This document shows, in pieces, positions 1 to 5,941 of a DNA stretch of 7,319 nucleotides; within the stretch, counting starts at the first letter, position 1; each line of letters begins with the position of its first letter. Position numbers and translations under genes: made by a program. The notes beneath the pieces were generated by a model. That model was not told the origin of the DNA. It did no database searches and saw only the letters and a program-made list of their open reading frames with translations. The stretch comes from an uncultured Lachnospiraceae bacterium. GTDB taxonomy: Bacteria; Bacillota; Clostridia; Lachnospirales; Lachnospiraceae. The stretch lies in the NCBI GenBank assembly GCA_902782815.1, contig CACZOS010000026.1:1-7319 (forward strand), in the 5' to 3' direction.

Positions 1-549
1 AAACAGTCCCTGGAAACGGAGAATGATAACTTAAAGTCCAGCCTCAGTGTTTATGAGGGCTCTGACGGTGAGGACAGTATGTATGACAGCCTGTTGAAGG
101 CTACGCAGCAGTTTGCCGTTCCCAACTATGTGGAATGTGCCAAATATCTGGCAAAGATTAAGAAGAAGGATCTTCCATCCAAGACATCCAAGAATACGTA
201 TCAGGAGATGAAAGATGTTGCTTATCCGCAAGCTGCAGCTATTCTTTACGATACCGGTATGGAGAAATATAACAAGTACCAGTATGAGGAGGCTTTAAAA
301 GACTTCAAACAGTCCTACAAATACAGTGACAAAAACTACGAAACCCTGTATCAGCTGGCTATGTGTTATAAAAGAACAGGCGATGTTGAAAAATCAACCC
401 AGTACTTCTATGAGATTATCAATAATTGCGGAGATGATGATCTCATCCGTAGAGCATGTAACTATGGACTGGATATGCAGATTAATGAAGGAAAACAGGC
501 TGCTCAGGCAGCCAAGGGAGGAAATAACTCCGGGGATAATAACAATTAA
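1..549 (+). CDS. TPR-repeat protein, C-terminal part (5' end outside window)
   Basis: The frame is open from base 1 (KQSLETENDNLKSS...) to a TAA at 547-549, giving 182 visible residues. The first Met in this frame (base 79) is internal, because the reading frame runs upstream of it without a stop. Visible residues 1-20 are polar and could be the end of a coiled coil. Two tetratricopeptide units follow: about residues 78-111 (core GMEKYNKYQYEEALKDFKQS) and 112-146 (core LYQLAMCYKRTGDVEKSTQY), with the usual small/large hydrophobic spacing. The tail (about 167-182) is Ala/Gly/Asn-rich and low in complexity. TPRs are protein-protein interaction scaffolds. In Clostridia such proteins often carry an N-terminal membrane anchor, but that part is not in the window. 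The specific role and partner cannot be told. A strong terminator follows directly, so this is the last gene of its transcript. Confidence 0.85.
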   Translation, partial: KQSLETENDNLKSSLSVYEGSDGEDSMYDSLLKATQQFAVPNYVECAKYLAKIKKKDLPSKTSKNTYQEMKDVAYPQAAAILYDTGMEKYNKYQYEEALKDFKQSYKYSDKNYETLYQLAMCYKRTGDVEKSTQYFYEIINNCGDDDLIRRACNYGLDMQINEGKQAAQAAKGGNNSGDNNN

Positions 550-556
550 GAAAGAC

Positions 557-586
557 AGGCGTCGTGATGATTTGCGACGCCTTTTT
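557..586 (+). terminator. Intrinsic terminator after the TPR gene
   Basis: A perfect 8-bp stem AGGCGTCG (557-564) / CGACGCCT (575-582) with a 10-nt loop runs into five T residues (582-586). It begins 8 nt after the TPR stop codon, as expected for a rho-independent terminator. Confidence 0.88.
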
Positions 587-613
587 CCGTATCAAGGATG
601 ATTTCGGTGATAA

Positions 614-635
614 GTCCCCAAAGTCATAAGGGGAC
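614..635 (+). other. Small hairpin in the leader of the 656 gene
   Basis: GTCCCC (614-619) pairs perfectly with GGGGAC (630-635) around a 10-nt loop. It ends 8 nt before the AGGAGG ribosome binding site at 643-648. There is no T run, so it is not a terminator. It could affect translation of the downstream gene or mRNA stability, or be coincidental. No convincing promoter is visible between the upstream terminator and this gene, so where transcription of the 656-truA pair begins is unclear. Confidence 0.35.
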
Positions 636-655
636 ACTTGACAGGAGGAATTACA

Positions 656-1234
656 ATGAGTTCTACTGATCTGCTGATTGAGAGACATTTTCAGAAAAAA
701 CCGGGGGAAAACCTGGAGGTTTTACGGGATCGATACCGCCAGATTTCCGAATTTCATAAAGATCCTCTGACGGCTGCATTACTCGCCACCTCCTATTATG
801 GGATGGAGGAACTGAAGATGCGCCTTCCGAGGCTGAATGAGATTCTGAGGAATCCATTTTCCATGGAGGAATACCTCCATGCTGTCACAGGACTGATTCT
901 GCTGGCGGACGGTGGCCCGGCAGAAGGGGCAAAAGCCATTCAGATCTACATGGCATTGAAACCTCATGGAATAGAGGTGGATGACAGCAAGACTCATCAT
1001 CTTATCTCCATGCTGGCTATCGCGTCCCATCAGGCTATGCCTTTGGTTGAAAGGCTGCTGGAGGATATGGATGAGGAGAAGGAGAAAAAAGAGGCTTTTC
1101 ATGAGGTGGCATCCGGCTGGATCCGGGAGCAGACGAAAATACAGGAAGAGTCAGGACTGGAGGATTCCATAGCATATGCCTTGCTGGTGGGGATGAAGGA
1201 AGAAGTGGAGACGATATTGGATGAAGAATTATAA
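656..1234 (+). CDS. Hypothetical helical protein, 192 aa, overlapping truA
   Basis: The start is ATG at 656, chosen because AGGAGG at 643-648 sits 7 nt upstream. A TTG at 638 in the same frame would place the start upstream of that site and is unlikely. The product begins MSSTDLLIERHFQKKPGENL. It appears mostly alpha-helical, with no signal peptide, no membrane segment and no obvious catalytic motif. Residues ~130-165 are rich in Glu/Lys (LLEDMDEEKEKKEAF) and the C-terminus is acidic. The middle section (AIQIYMALKPHGIEVDD, then HHLISMLAIA) faintly recalls the DUF4003 family of Firmicutes, which I cannot confirm; only profile searching would decide. Its last 14 nt overlap the start of truA, so the two are probably co-transcribed and translationally coupled. 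Function unknown. Confidence 0.85.
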   Translation: MSSTDLLIERHFQKKPGENLEVLRDRYRQISEFHKDPLTAALLATSYYGMEELKMRLPRLNEILRNPFSMEEYLHAVTGLILLADGGPAEGAKAIQIYMALKPHGIEVDDSKTHHLISMLAIASHQAMPLVERLLEDMDEEKEKKEAFHEVASGWIREQTKIQEESGLEDSIAYALLVGMKEEVETILDEEL

Positions 1235-1955
1235 AATGATAATAAGCTACGACGGGGGACGGTATCACGGCTGGGAACATAAGAAGGACGTGGATACGGT
1301 TCAGACCAGGATCGAAAGAGTTCTGTCCCGTATGTGTGACCAGGAGATCTGGATTAACGGCGCAGGGAGAACGGATGCCGGTGTACATGCCCAGGGAATG
1401 GTAGCCAATGCCCACATGGAAACTGACCTCACTTCTACCCAGATCCGGGATTACCTTAACCGTTATCTGCCGGATGACATCGCTGTCCTGGAGGTCAGGG
1501 AAGCTTCCGACCGTTTCCATGCCCGCTTTAACGCAGTCGGAAAGCTCTATCGCTACACCTGCTATGACGGTCCCATCAAGCCGGTTTTTCAACGAAAATA
1601 TACCTATACACTTGAAAAAACAGTGGATATTAACCGCATGAAAGAAGCGGCGCAGTACCTGATTGGGGAGCATGATTTCAAGAGCTTCTGCGGTAACCCT
1701 AAGATGAAAAAATCCACGGTACGCCTGGTGGATTCTATTGAGATCCGAAGAAAAGGAGGCTATGTTATCCTTGACTTTCACGGAACCGGTTTCCTCCAGA
1801 ACATGGTTCGGATTCTGACCGGAACCCTGCTTGAGGTCGGTTATGGGAAGATGGAGCCGGAACAGATGCCCTATATACTGGAGGCTAAAGAGAGGGCGGT
1901 TGCAGGACCAACTGCACCGCCACAAGGACTAAGTTTAATAAAAGTGGATTACTGA
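1221..1955 (+). CDS. truA: tRNA pseudouridine(38-40) synthase TruA
   Basis: TruA isomerises uridine to pseudouridine at positions 38-40 in the anticodon arm of many tRNAs, in the cytoplasm and without a cofactor. The 244-aa product is close to the usual Gram-positive length. It shows the N-terminal strand with YDGGRYHGW (10-18), the catalytic motif GAGRTDAGVHAQG (47-59) with Asp52 as the nucleophile, the conserved HARFNAVGKLYRY (100-112) with Tyr110 in the usual active-site position, GEHDFKSFCG (149-158), GTGFLQNMVRILTGTLLEVG (188-207), and the C-terminal AGPTAPPQGLSL (228-239). The start at 1221 gives the standard MKNYKMIISYDG N-terminus and has GGAG at 1208-1211. A second in-frame ATG at 1236 would cut the first strand. 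The start lies inside the preceding gene (14-nt overlap). Firmicutes often carry more than one TruA-like gene, so this may be one of several copies. No T-tract terminator directly follows. Confidence 0.95.
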   Translation: MKNYKMIISYDGGRYHGWEHKKDVDTVQTRIERVLSRMCDQEIWINGAGRTDAGVHAQGMVANAHMETDLTSTQIRDYLNRYLPDDIAVLEVREASDRFHARFNAVGKLYRYTCYDGPIKPVFQRKYTYTLEKTVDINRMKEAAQYLIGEHDFKSFCGNPKMKKSTVRLVDSIEIRRKGGYVILDFHGTGFLQNMVRILTGTLLEVGYGKMEPEQMPYILEAKERAVAGPTAPPQGLSLIKVDY

Positions 1956-1958
1956 TAA

Positions 1959-2000
1959 ACGCCGAAGGGTGGAGACGCCGAGGGGTGGAGACGCCGAGGG
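1959..2000. repeat. 16-bp tandem repeat, 2.6 copies
   Basis: ACGCCGAAGGGTGGAG (1959-1974) is followed by ACGCCGAGGGGTGGAG (1975-1990) and then the first 10 bases of a third copy (1991-2000). It starts 4 nt after the truA stop codon. The GCCGA(A/G)GG core of each copy can pair with CCTTCGGC at 2096-2103, the end of the inverted repeat described next. The first copy is the perfect complement and the other two have one G.T wobble. Confidence 0.85.
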
Positions 2001-2103
2001 ATATATGATATCTCAAATCTTCGTTGTTCCTCGGAAGAATAGCACTGAGGTGCTATTCTTCCTGTGGTACAAAGGCGCTTTTCGATATCATATATCCTTC
2101 GGC
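1993..2103. repeat. Nested inverted-repeat element (outer 20-bp arms, inner 13-bp hairpin)
   Basis: The outer arms at 1993-2012 and 2084-2103 are 20 nt each and complementary except for one position, which would be a G.U pair in + strand RNA. Their shared core is ATATATGATATC and its complement. Inside lies a perfect 13-bp hairpin, GGAAGAATAGCAC (2033-2045) / GTGCTATTCTTCC (2050-2062), with a TGAG loop. A small AAAG/CTTT hairpin follows (2071-2080). Together these would give an RNA with a long basal stem and one or two internal arms. A run of seven T (2120-2126) lies 17 nt beyond. It could be a small mobile palindromic repeat (MITE or REP-like), a structured 3' UTR of truA, or a small RNA. 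The sequence alone does not decide. Confidence 0.75.
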
Positions 2104-2130
2104 TGTTTTCTGAGTAACATTTTTTTGTTT

Positions 2131-2386
2131 GGTGGATAGGAGCCATGGAAAAAGGTAATGTGTCAATATCCCATGGCACCAAATTGATGGAGTTGGTAAG
2201 TAGGAGCCATGGGAAAAGGTAATGTGTCGATATCCCATGGCACCAAATTGATGGAGTTGGTGGATAGGAGCCATGGGAAAAGGTAACGTGTCGTTATTCC
2301 ATGGTAGCAAATTGATGGAGTTGGTGGATAGGAGCCATGGGAAAAGGTAACGTATCGTTAATCCATGGTACGAGTCCGATGGAGAC
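2131..2386. repeat. Four tandem 64-bp repeats, each with a CCATGG hairpin
   Basis: Units lie at 2131-2194, 2195-2258, 2259-2322 and 2323-2386, each exactly 64 nt with no spacer and no indel. Each has the order GGTGGATAGGAGCCATGGGA, AAAGGTAA, a variable TCGATATC/TCGTTATT part, CCATGG, and AAATTGATGGAGTT. In unit 2, GCCATGGGA (2206-2214) pairs perfectly with TCCCATGGC (2233-2241) around an 18-nt loop. In unit 3 two changes keep the pairing as G.U wobbles. A second hairpin, CACCAA (2241-2246) / TTGGTG (2257-2262), bridges units 2 and 3 and is present as 5 bp between units 1 and 2, but is lost later. Units 1-2 and 3-4 form two sub-types, which suggests stepwise duplication. The period is not a multiple of 3, so each unit is read in a different frame and this is not a repeat-domain protein. 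The last unit decays at its 3' end. Confidence 0.92.
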
Positions 2387-2396
2387 GACAAACTGA
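2145..2396 (+). other. Four overlapping micro-ORFs within the 64-bp repeats
   Basis: Every repeat unit holds an ATG at the same place (2145, 2209, 2273, 2337). The first three run 25 codons to a TAA lying in the next unit (ORFs 2145-2222, 2209-2286, 2273-2350), and the fourth runs 19 codons to TGA (2337-2396). The peptides begin M(G/E)KGNVS, contain an HGTKLME or HGSKLME block, and the first three end in RSHGKR. Each overlaps the next by 14 nt. AGGAG lies only 2 nt before each ATG, which is too close for normal initiation, and GGTGG further up is weak. The ATG sits in the hairpin stem. I regard translation as unproven; the pattern may simply follow from the repeat. Confidence 0.2.
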
Positions 2397-2433
2397 AGCC
2401 TTGGAATAATTAAAATATGGCTAAACACTGAAA

Positions 2434-2486
2434 TAGCGGGCACGCAGAAGTATCCATATTATTCAGATACTTCTACGTGCCCGCTA
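2434..2486 (-). terminator. Long hairpin downstream of lysC, probable terminator
   Basis: Arms 2434-2454 and 2466-2486 are 21 nt each with a single C/A mismatch (2445 against 2475) and an 11-nt AT-rich loop. The hairpin starts 12 nt beyond the lysC stop codon, the right place for its terminator. The trailing T run on the - strand is short (TTT then CAGTGTTT), and the + strand side (CCTTATCTCTTTTATC) is only moderately T-rich. It may work in both directions, or protect the mRNA 3' end. This is one of several hairpins between the convergent truA and lysC genes. Confidence 0.6.
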
Positions 2487-2497
2487 CCTTATCTCTT

Positions 2498-3814
2498 TTA
2501 TCTTCCTACGAATTTTTTGTAGATAGCGCGGATGGATTTTTCAAAATCTTTATTTCTGACGCCGATGATGATGTTAAGCTCAGAGGATCCCTGGTCGATC
2601 ATCTTAATATTGACATCTGCTTCTGCCAGTGCGGCAAACAGTTTGCCGGCAGTACCGCTGGTAGAACGCATTCCACGGCCTACTACTGCAATCAGGGCAA
2701 GATCTGTCTCAATTTCAATACTATCCGGTGAAACCATACGATGGATGGCGGAGATGACTTTCTGCTCTTTTTCCAGGAATTCATCCGCATGGATTACCAC
2801 GGTCATGGTGTCGATTCCGGAAGGCATGTGTTCAAAGGAAATATGATTGTCCTCCAAAGCCTGTAAAACTTTGCGTCCGAATCCAATCTCCGAATTCATC
2901 ATGGACTTGGTGATGACCATAGCATTGAAGTCTTTTTTTCCGGCGATACCGGTCACGACATAATCCGGTTTCTGCCCCGTGGCTTCCACGATCCAGGTTC
3001 CTTCATCCTGAGGGCGGTTGGTGTTGCGGATATTGATTGGAATTCCACAATGGCGCACCGGGAAGATGGCCTCCTCGTGAAGAACGGAAGCACCCATGTA
3101 AGATAACTCTCTCAGCTCACGGTAGGTGATGAATTTGATGGGTTCCGGATTATCGATTATCCGGGGATCTGCTACCAGGAACCCGGAGACATCGGTCCAG
3201 TTTTCATAGATGTCAGCTTTACATGCCTGGGCCACTATGGACCCGGTGACGTCAGATCCTCCCCGTGAAAAAGTTTGAATCTCCCCATCTTTGCCAAGAC
3301 CATAGAATCCCGGAATGACTGCTCTGTCGACTTCTGCCAGACGTTTGCCAAGAATTTTCTGTGTTTTATAAGGGTTGAGCATGCCATCTTCATTGAAATA
3401 GATGACCTCTTTGGCATCGATAAATTCATAACCCAGGTAGGCAGCTAAAATAATACCATTCAGATATTCGCCTCTGGAGGCAGTAAAACTCTTCTGTGGA
3501 TTGGTGGCAAGTCTTTCGGAAATATCATTGAAATATTCGTCCATGTAGAGGTTAGTAAGCTCGAGGCCTTCCACGATTTCGTCATAGCGGGCTTTGATTC
3601 TGTCGAGGATAGGGGTGAAGTCTTTTCCTTCGATTGCCAGCTCATAAGCTTCCAGAAGCATGTCAGTTACCTTTGTATCCCCTGTGAATCTTTTCCCTGG
3701 CGCAGATGGAATTACGAAGACACGGGTGCTGTCCTGATGGATGATCTCCCCTACCTTTTTAAATTGATCTGCGCTGGCCAGGGAACTCCCGCCAAACTTT
3801 GCCACTTTTCTCAT
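2498..3814 (-). CDS. lysC: Aspartate kinase (monofunctional, two ACT domains)
   Basis: Phosphorylates L-aspartate with ATP to 4-phospho-L-aspartate (EC 2.7.2.4), the first step towards lysine, diaminopimelate, threonine, methionine and isoleucine; cytoplasmic. The 438-aa product carries the amino-acid kinase domain (about 1-285) with KFGGSS (6-11), TASRGEYLNG (111-120), FSRGGSDVTGS (182-192), WTDVSGF (206-212), ADPR (215-218) and ELSYMGASVLHEEA (236-249). Two C-terminal ACT domains follow (about 297-365 and 372-438). The second has the conserved IDQGSSELNIIIGV (406-419), where amino-acid feedback inhibitors usually bind. The layout matches the single-peptide class (E. coli LysC, B. subtilis YclM type), not the class with an internal beta-subunit start. 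ATG at 3812-3814 is preceded by GGAGGG (- strand of 3822-3827), 7 nt away. No homoserine dehydrogenase domain is fused. Which end product inhibits it cannot be read from the sequence, so the symbol is by family. Confidence 0.93.
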   Translation of the reverse strand: MRKVAKFGGSSLASADQFKKVGEIIHQDSTRVFVIPSAPGKRFTGDTKVTDMLLEAYELAIEGKDFTPILDRIKARYDEIVEGLELTNLYMDEYFNDISERLATNPQKSFTASRGEYLNGIILAAYLGYEFIDAKEVIYFNEDGMLNPYKTQKILGKRLAEVDRAVIPGFYGLGKDGEIQTFSRGGSDVTGSIVAQACKADIYENWTDVSGFLVADPRIIDNPEPIKFITYRELRELSYMGASVLHEEAIFPVRHCGIPINIRNTNRPQDEGTWIVEATGQKPDYVVTGIAGKKDFNAMVITKSMMNSEIGFGRKVLQALEDNHISFEHMPSGIDTMTVVIHADEFLEKEQKVISAIHRMVSPDSIEIETDLALIAVVGRGMRSTSGTAGKLFAALAEADVNIKMIDQGSSELNIIIGVRNKDFEKSIRAIYKKFVGR

Positions 3815-3895
3815 AAATAATCCCTCCGATATCTATCAAAGCAAACAGACCCTGATCCGTGTAAGTATGTCAGGGAAAACCGTGTTTTATCTAAT

Positions 3896-3923
3896 ATATT
3901 GCTAATATTATATTGCTAATTTT
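3896..3923. promoter_or_regulatory. Two 14-bp direct repeats upstream of lysC, with TATAAT
   Basis: ATATTGCTAATATT (3896-3909) is followed at once by ATATTGCTAATTTT (3910-3923), differing at one base. On the - strand the junction contains a perfect TATAAT (3907-3912) about 93 nt before the lysC start, but no good -35 box lies 16-18 nt upstream of it. The repeat could be a double operator or just AT-rich sequence of the promoter. Confidence 0.35.
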
Positions 3924-3945
3924 TTACTTCCTGCTTATCTTTATT

Positions 3946-3974
3946 ACTTTACATGGATTGGCCGTAATTTGCAA
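3946..3974 (-). promoter_or_regulatory. Weak candidate promoter for lysC
   Basis: On the - strand TTGCAA (3969-3974) is followed after 17 nt by TAAAGT (3946-3951); each box matches the sigma-A consensus at 4 of 6 positions. It lies downstream of the mutase terminator and upstream of lysC. TATAAT at 3907-3912 is an alternative -10. In the 298-bp gap I looked for and did not see the conserved blocks of a lysine riboswitch. A 6-bp hairpin CCCTGA/TCAGGG (3850-3855/3870-3875) is the only leader structure near the start codon. Confidence 0.3.
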
Positions 3975-4024
3975 GATGTTTTTCATAGAATCATGGAGAA
4001 ATACAGGCTTTTTTCTGCATGTAC

Positions 4025-4059
4025 AAAAAATAGCTGCCGTGATAAACACGACAGCTATT
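4025..4059 (-). terminator. Intrinsic terminator after the phosphoglucomutase gene
   Basis: On the - strand a 13-bp stem formed by 4047-4059 and 4029-4041 (one G.U pair, 5-nt loop) runs into six T (the A run at 4025-4030). It lies 53 nt after the mutase stop codon and separates the mutase transcript from lysC. A weaker AT-rich hairpin (TGATATT/AATATCA, 4070-4076/4086-4092) lies just before it. Confidence 0.88.
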
Positions 4060-4112
4060 ATTATCAGCATGATATTTTTTATCAGAATATCAATACAACA
4101 TCGAATATCAGA

Positions 4113-5795
4113 TCAGGAGAAGATTGGTTTTAAGGCATCAGCCAGAGCATCTTTCTTTGCCTGTGCGTCAGCAAGGTCTTTTCCAAGTGTAGTGAAGTAT
4201 GTCTTGATCTTCGGTTCTGTACCGGAGGGGCGAACGATGGCAACGGAACCGTCTGCCAGATCATAGCGGAGCACATTGGCCGGTGGAAGACCGGTAGCTG
4301 CACTGTCTTTATAATCTGTCGCCTTTACTACAGCAATATCACCCAGAGCAACCGGTGGCTTGTCACGGAAGTCCTGCATGATGCCGGCCATCTTATCCAT
4401 TCCGGTAAGCCCCGGGAACTCAAAGCTGTCCACCTTGTTCAGATAACGGCCGTATTCTGCGTAAATCTCCTCGAGACGTTGCTTGATGGAACTTCCCTGG
4501 CTGCGATAGTAGGCTGCCATCTCACAGATCAGCATGGATCCGATAACTGCATCCTTGTCGCGGACATAAGGGCCTGCCAGGTAACCATAACTCTCCTCGA
4601 AACCGAAGATGAAGCGATCCACTTCCCCGTCGGCTTCCAACTGGGCGATCTGGTCACCAATCCATTTGAAACCGGTTAGGGTGTTGCGCATCTCCACACC
4701 GTAATGTTCTGCGATAGCGTCAGCCAGAGGTGTAGAAACAATGGATTTTACTGCGACAGGTTTTTCAGGCATGGTACCTTTTTCGATACGGCCTGCGCAG
4801 ATATAGTCAAGAAGGAGGGCACCCATCTCATTGCCGCTTACCAGTTCATAAGTTCCATCCGGACATTTCATTGCGATGCCTACGCGGTCTGCATCCGGAT
4901 CGGTGGCAAGCATAAGGTCAGCGCCGGTCTCAACAGCAAGATCAAGACCGTATTTTAATGCTTCGAAGATCTCAGGGTTAGGGTAACTACATGTGGTGAA
5001 GTATCCGTTGGGATATTCCTGCTCCGGAACGATGGTGATATCCTCGATGCCGATTTCCCGCAGGACACGGGTGACCGGAACCAGGCCGGTGCCGTTGAGC
5101 GGCGAATAAGCCAGCTTCAGGCCGGCCGTCCGGCAGAGACCGGGGCGTACCTGGCAGGCCTCGATGGCCGCGTACAGGGCGTCCTTGCAGTCCTCGCCGA
5201 CAAACTGGATCAGGCCCTTCTCCACGCCTTCCGCGAAGGACATGTACTTCGCGCCGGTCAGGACGTCCGTCTTCTGGATGGAAGCATAGACCACCGCCGC
5301 GGCATCGTCGGTCATCTGGCAGCCGTCCGGACCGTAGGCCTTGTAGCCGTTGTACTGTGCCGGGTTGTGCGATGCGGTGACCATGATACCCGCGTTGCAG
5401 TGATAGTAGCGTGTGGCAAAGCTCAGGGCCGGAACCGGCATCAGTTCGTCGTAAATGCGCACGTGAATGCCGTTGGCAGCCAGCACGCCGGCGGCGTCGC
5501 GGGCGAAGGTCCAGCCCTTCAGGCGGCTGTCATAGCTGATCGCGACGGTCTGCGTGCCTCCCTGGGTTTTCACCCAGTCCGCCACACCCTGTGTCGCCTG
5601 GCGGACCACCCAGATGTTCATCCGGTTGGTGCCGGCGCCCAGTGTACCGCGCAGGCCTGCCGTACCGAACTGCAGGGCCACGGCAAAGCGCTCGCGGATC
5701 GCTTCCTCGTCGTCCTGAATATCCTGCAGCTCTTTCTTAAGATCAAAGTCGATCAGATCTGCTTCCAGCCACCGCTTGTACTCTTCCTTGTACAT
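4113..5795 (-). CDS. pgcA: Alpha-phosphoglucomutase / phospho-sugar mutase (PgcA type)
   Basis: Interconverts glucose 1-phosphate and glucose 6-phosphate (EC 5.4.2.2) through a phosphoserine enzyme and glucose 1,6-bisphosphate. This links glycolysis to glycogen, UDP-glucose and cell-wall glycolipid synthesis; cytoplasmic. The 560-aa product has all four alpha-phosphohexomutase signatures: active-site TASHNP (140-145, Ser142), Mg-binding DPDADR (299-304), sugar-binding GFEESYGY (398-405) and phosphate-binding RPSGTEPK (522-529). The N-terminal FGTAGLRGTLGAGTNRMN (43-60) is also typical. Length and motif spacing fit the PgcA/phosphopentomutase-like branch rather than the ~450-aa GlmM or ManB types; some members also act on other sugars. 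ATG at 5793-5795 has GAGGTGA (- strand of 5803-5809) 7 nt upstream. Oddity: base composition changes sharply near 5040 (about residue 252). The 5' half is GC-rich and the 3' half moderate, yet the frame is intact and every motif is present. A terminator follows and a good promoter precedes it. Confidence 0.93.
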   Translation of the reverse strand: MYKEEYKRWLEADLIDFDLKKELQDIQDDEEAIRERFAVALQFGTAGLRGTLGAGTNRMNIWVVRQATQGVADWVKTQGGTQTVAISYDSRLKGWTFARDAAGVLAANGIHVRIYDELMPVPALSFATRYYHCNAGIMVTASHNPAQYNGYKAYGPDGCQMTDDAAAVVYASIQKTDVLTGAKYMSFAEGVEKGLIQFVGEDCKDALYAAIEACQVRPGLCRTAGLKLAYSPLNGTGLVPVTRVLREIGIEDITIVPEQEYPNGYFTTCSYPNPEIFEALKYGLDLAVETGADLMLATDPDADRVGIAMKCPDGTYELVSGNEMGALLLDYICAGRIEKGTMPEKPVAVKSIVSTPLADAIAEHYGVEMRNTLTGFKWIGDQIAQLEADGEVDRFIFGFEESYGYLAGPYVRDKDAVIGSMLICEMAAYYRSQGSSIKQRLEEIYAEYGRYLNKVDSFEFPGLTGMDKMAGIMQDFRDKPPVALGDIAVVKATDYKDSAATGLPPANVLRYDLADGSVAIVRPSGTEPKIKTYFTTLGKDLADAQAKKDALADALKPIFS

Positions 5796-5862
5796 AATAA
5801 TGTCACCTCGATTTTCAGATTTCTCCGCACGGGCAGAGAGCTGTTCCCCAGCTGCAAAGAGG

Positions 5863-5887
5863 CTCCGGCTCCCGGAGAATGTTCTCC
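5863..5887 (-). promoter_or_regulatory. Two overlapping palindromes in the pgcA leader
   Basis: CTCCGG (5863-5868) pairs with CCGGAG (5872-5877) around a 3-nt loop. The overlapping GGAGAA (5874-5879) pairs with TTCTCC (5882-5887) around TG. The two share GGAG at 5874-5877, so only one can form at a time. They lie about 20-40 nt downstream of the predicted pgcA start point, a position where a repressor site or a leader RNA switch would act. No known operator consensus was recognised. Confidence 0.4.
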
Positions 5888-5911
5888 TGCGGCTGTGATT
5901 TTTATGGTTCT

Positions 5912-5941
5912 ATTATGCCCGACTACAGAATTGTTCGTCAA
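5912..5941 (-). promoter_or_regulatory. Promoter for the phosphoglucomutase gene
   Basis: On the - strand TTGACG (5936-5941) is followed after 18 nt by CATAAT (5912-5917); each box matches the sigma-A consensus at 5 of 6 positions. The predicted start near 5905 gives a leader of about 110 nt before the ATG at 5795. Confidence 0.7.

Noticed and set aside
638..643. TTGACA as a -35 box, or TTG 638 as an alternative start of the unknown gene
   Set aside because: As a promoter its -10 would fall inside the gene with no suitable hexamer. As a start codon it lies upstream of the AGGAGG that clearly serves ATG 656.
1035..1925. 296-aa open frame on the - strand opposite truA
   Set aside because: It lies wholly antisense to the well-supported 656 gene and truA, has no family resemblance that I can see, and starts without a ribosome binding site.
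2131..2386. CRISPR array
   Set aside because: The units are contiguous and alike along their full length. There are no variable spacers of regular size between short repeats, and no cas gene is nearby.
2053..2391. 112-aa - strand open frame across the 64-bp repeats (possible repeat protein)
   Set aside because: The repeat period of 64 nt shifts the frame in each unit, so the peptide does not repeat unit to unit (only units 1 and 4 share a frame). No ribosome binding site is seen.
3815..4112. Lysine riboswitch upstream of lysC
   Set aside because: The 298-bp gap is AT-rich and contains the mutase terminator and simple repeats. I could not find the multi-helix conserved core of the lysine (L-box) class; a covariance-model scan would settle it.
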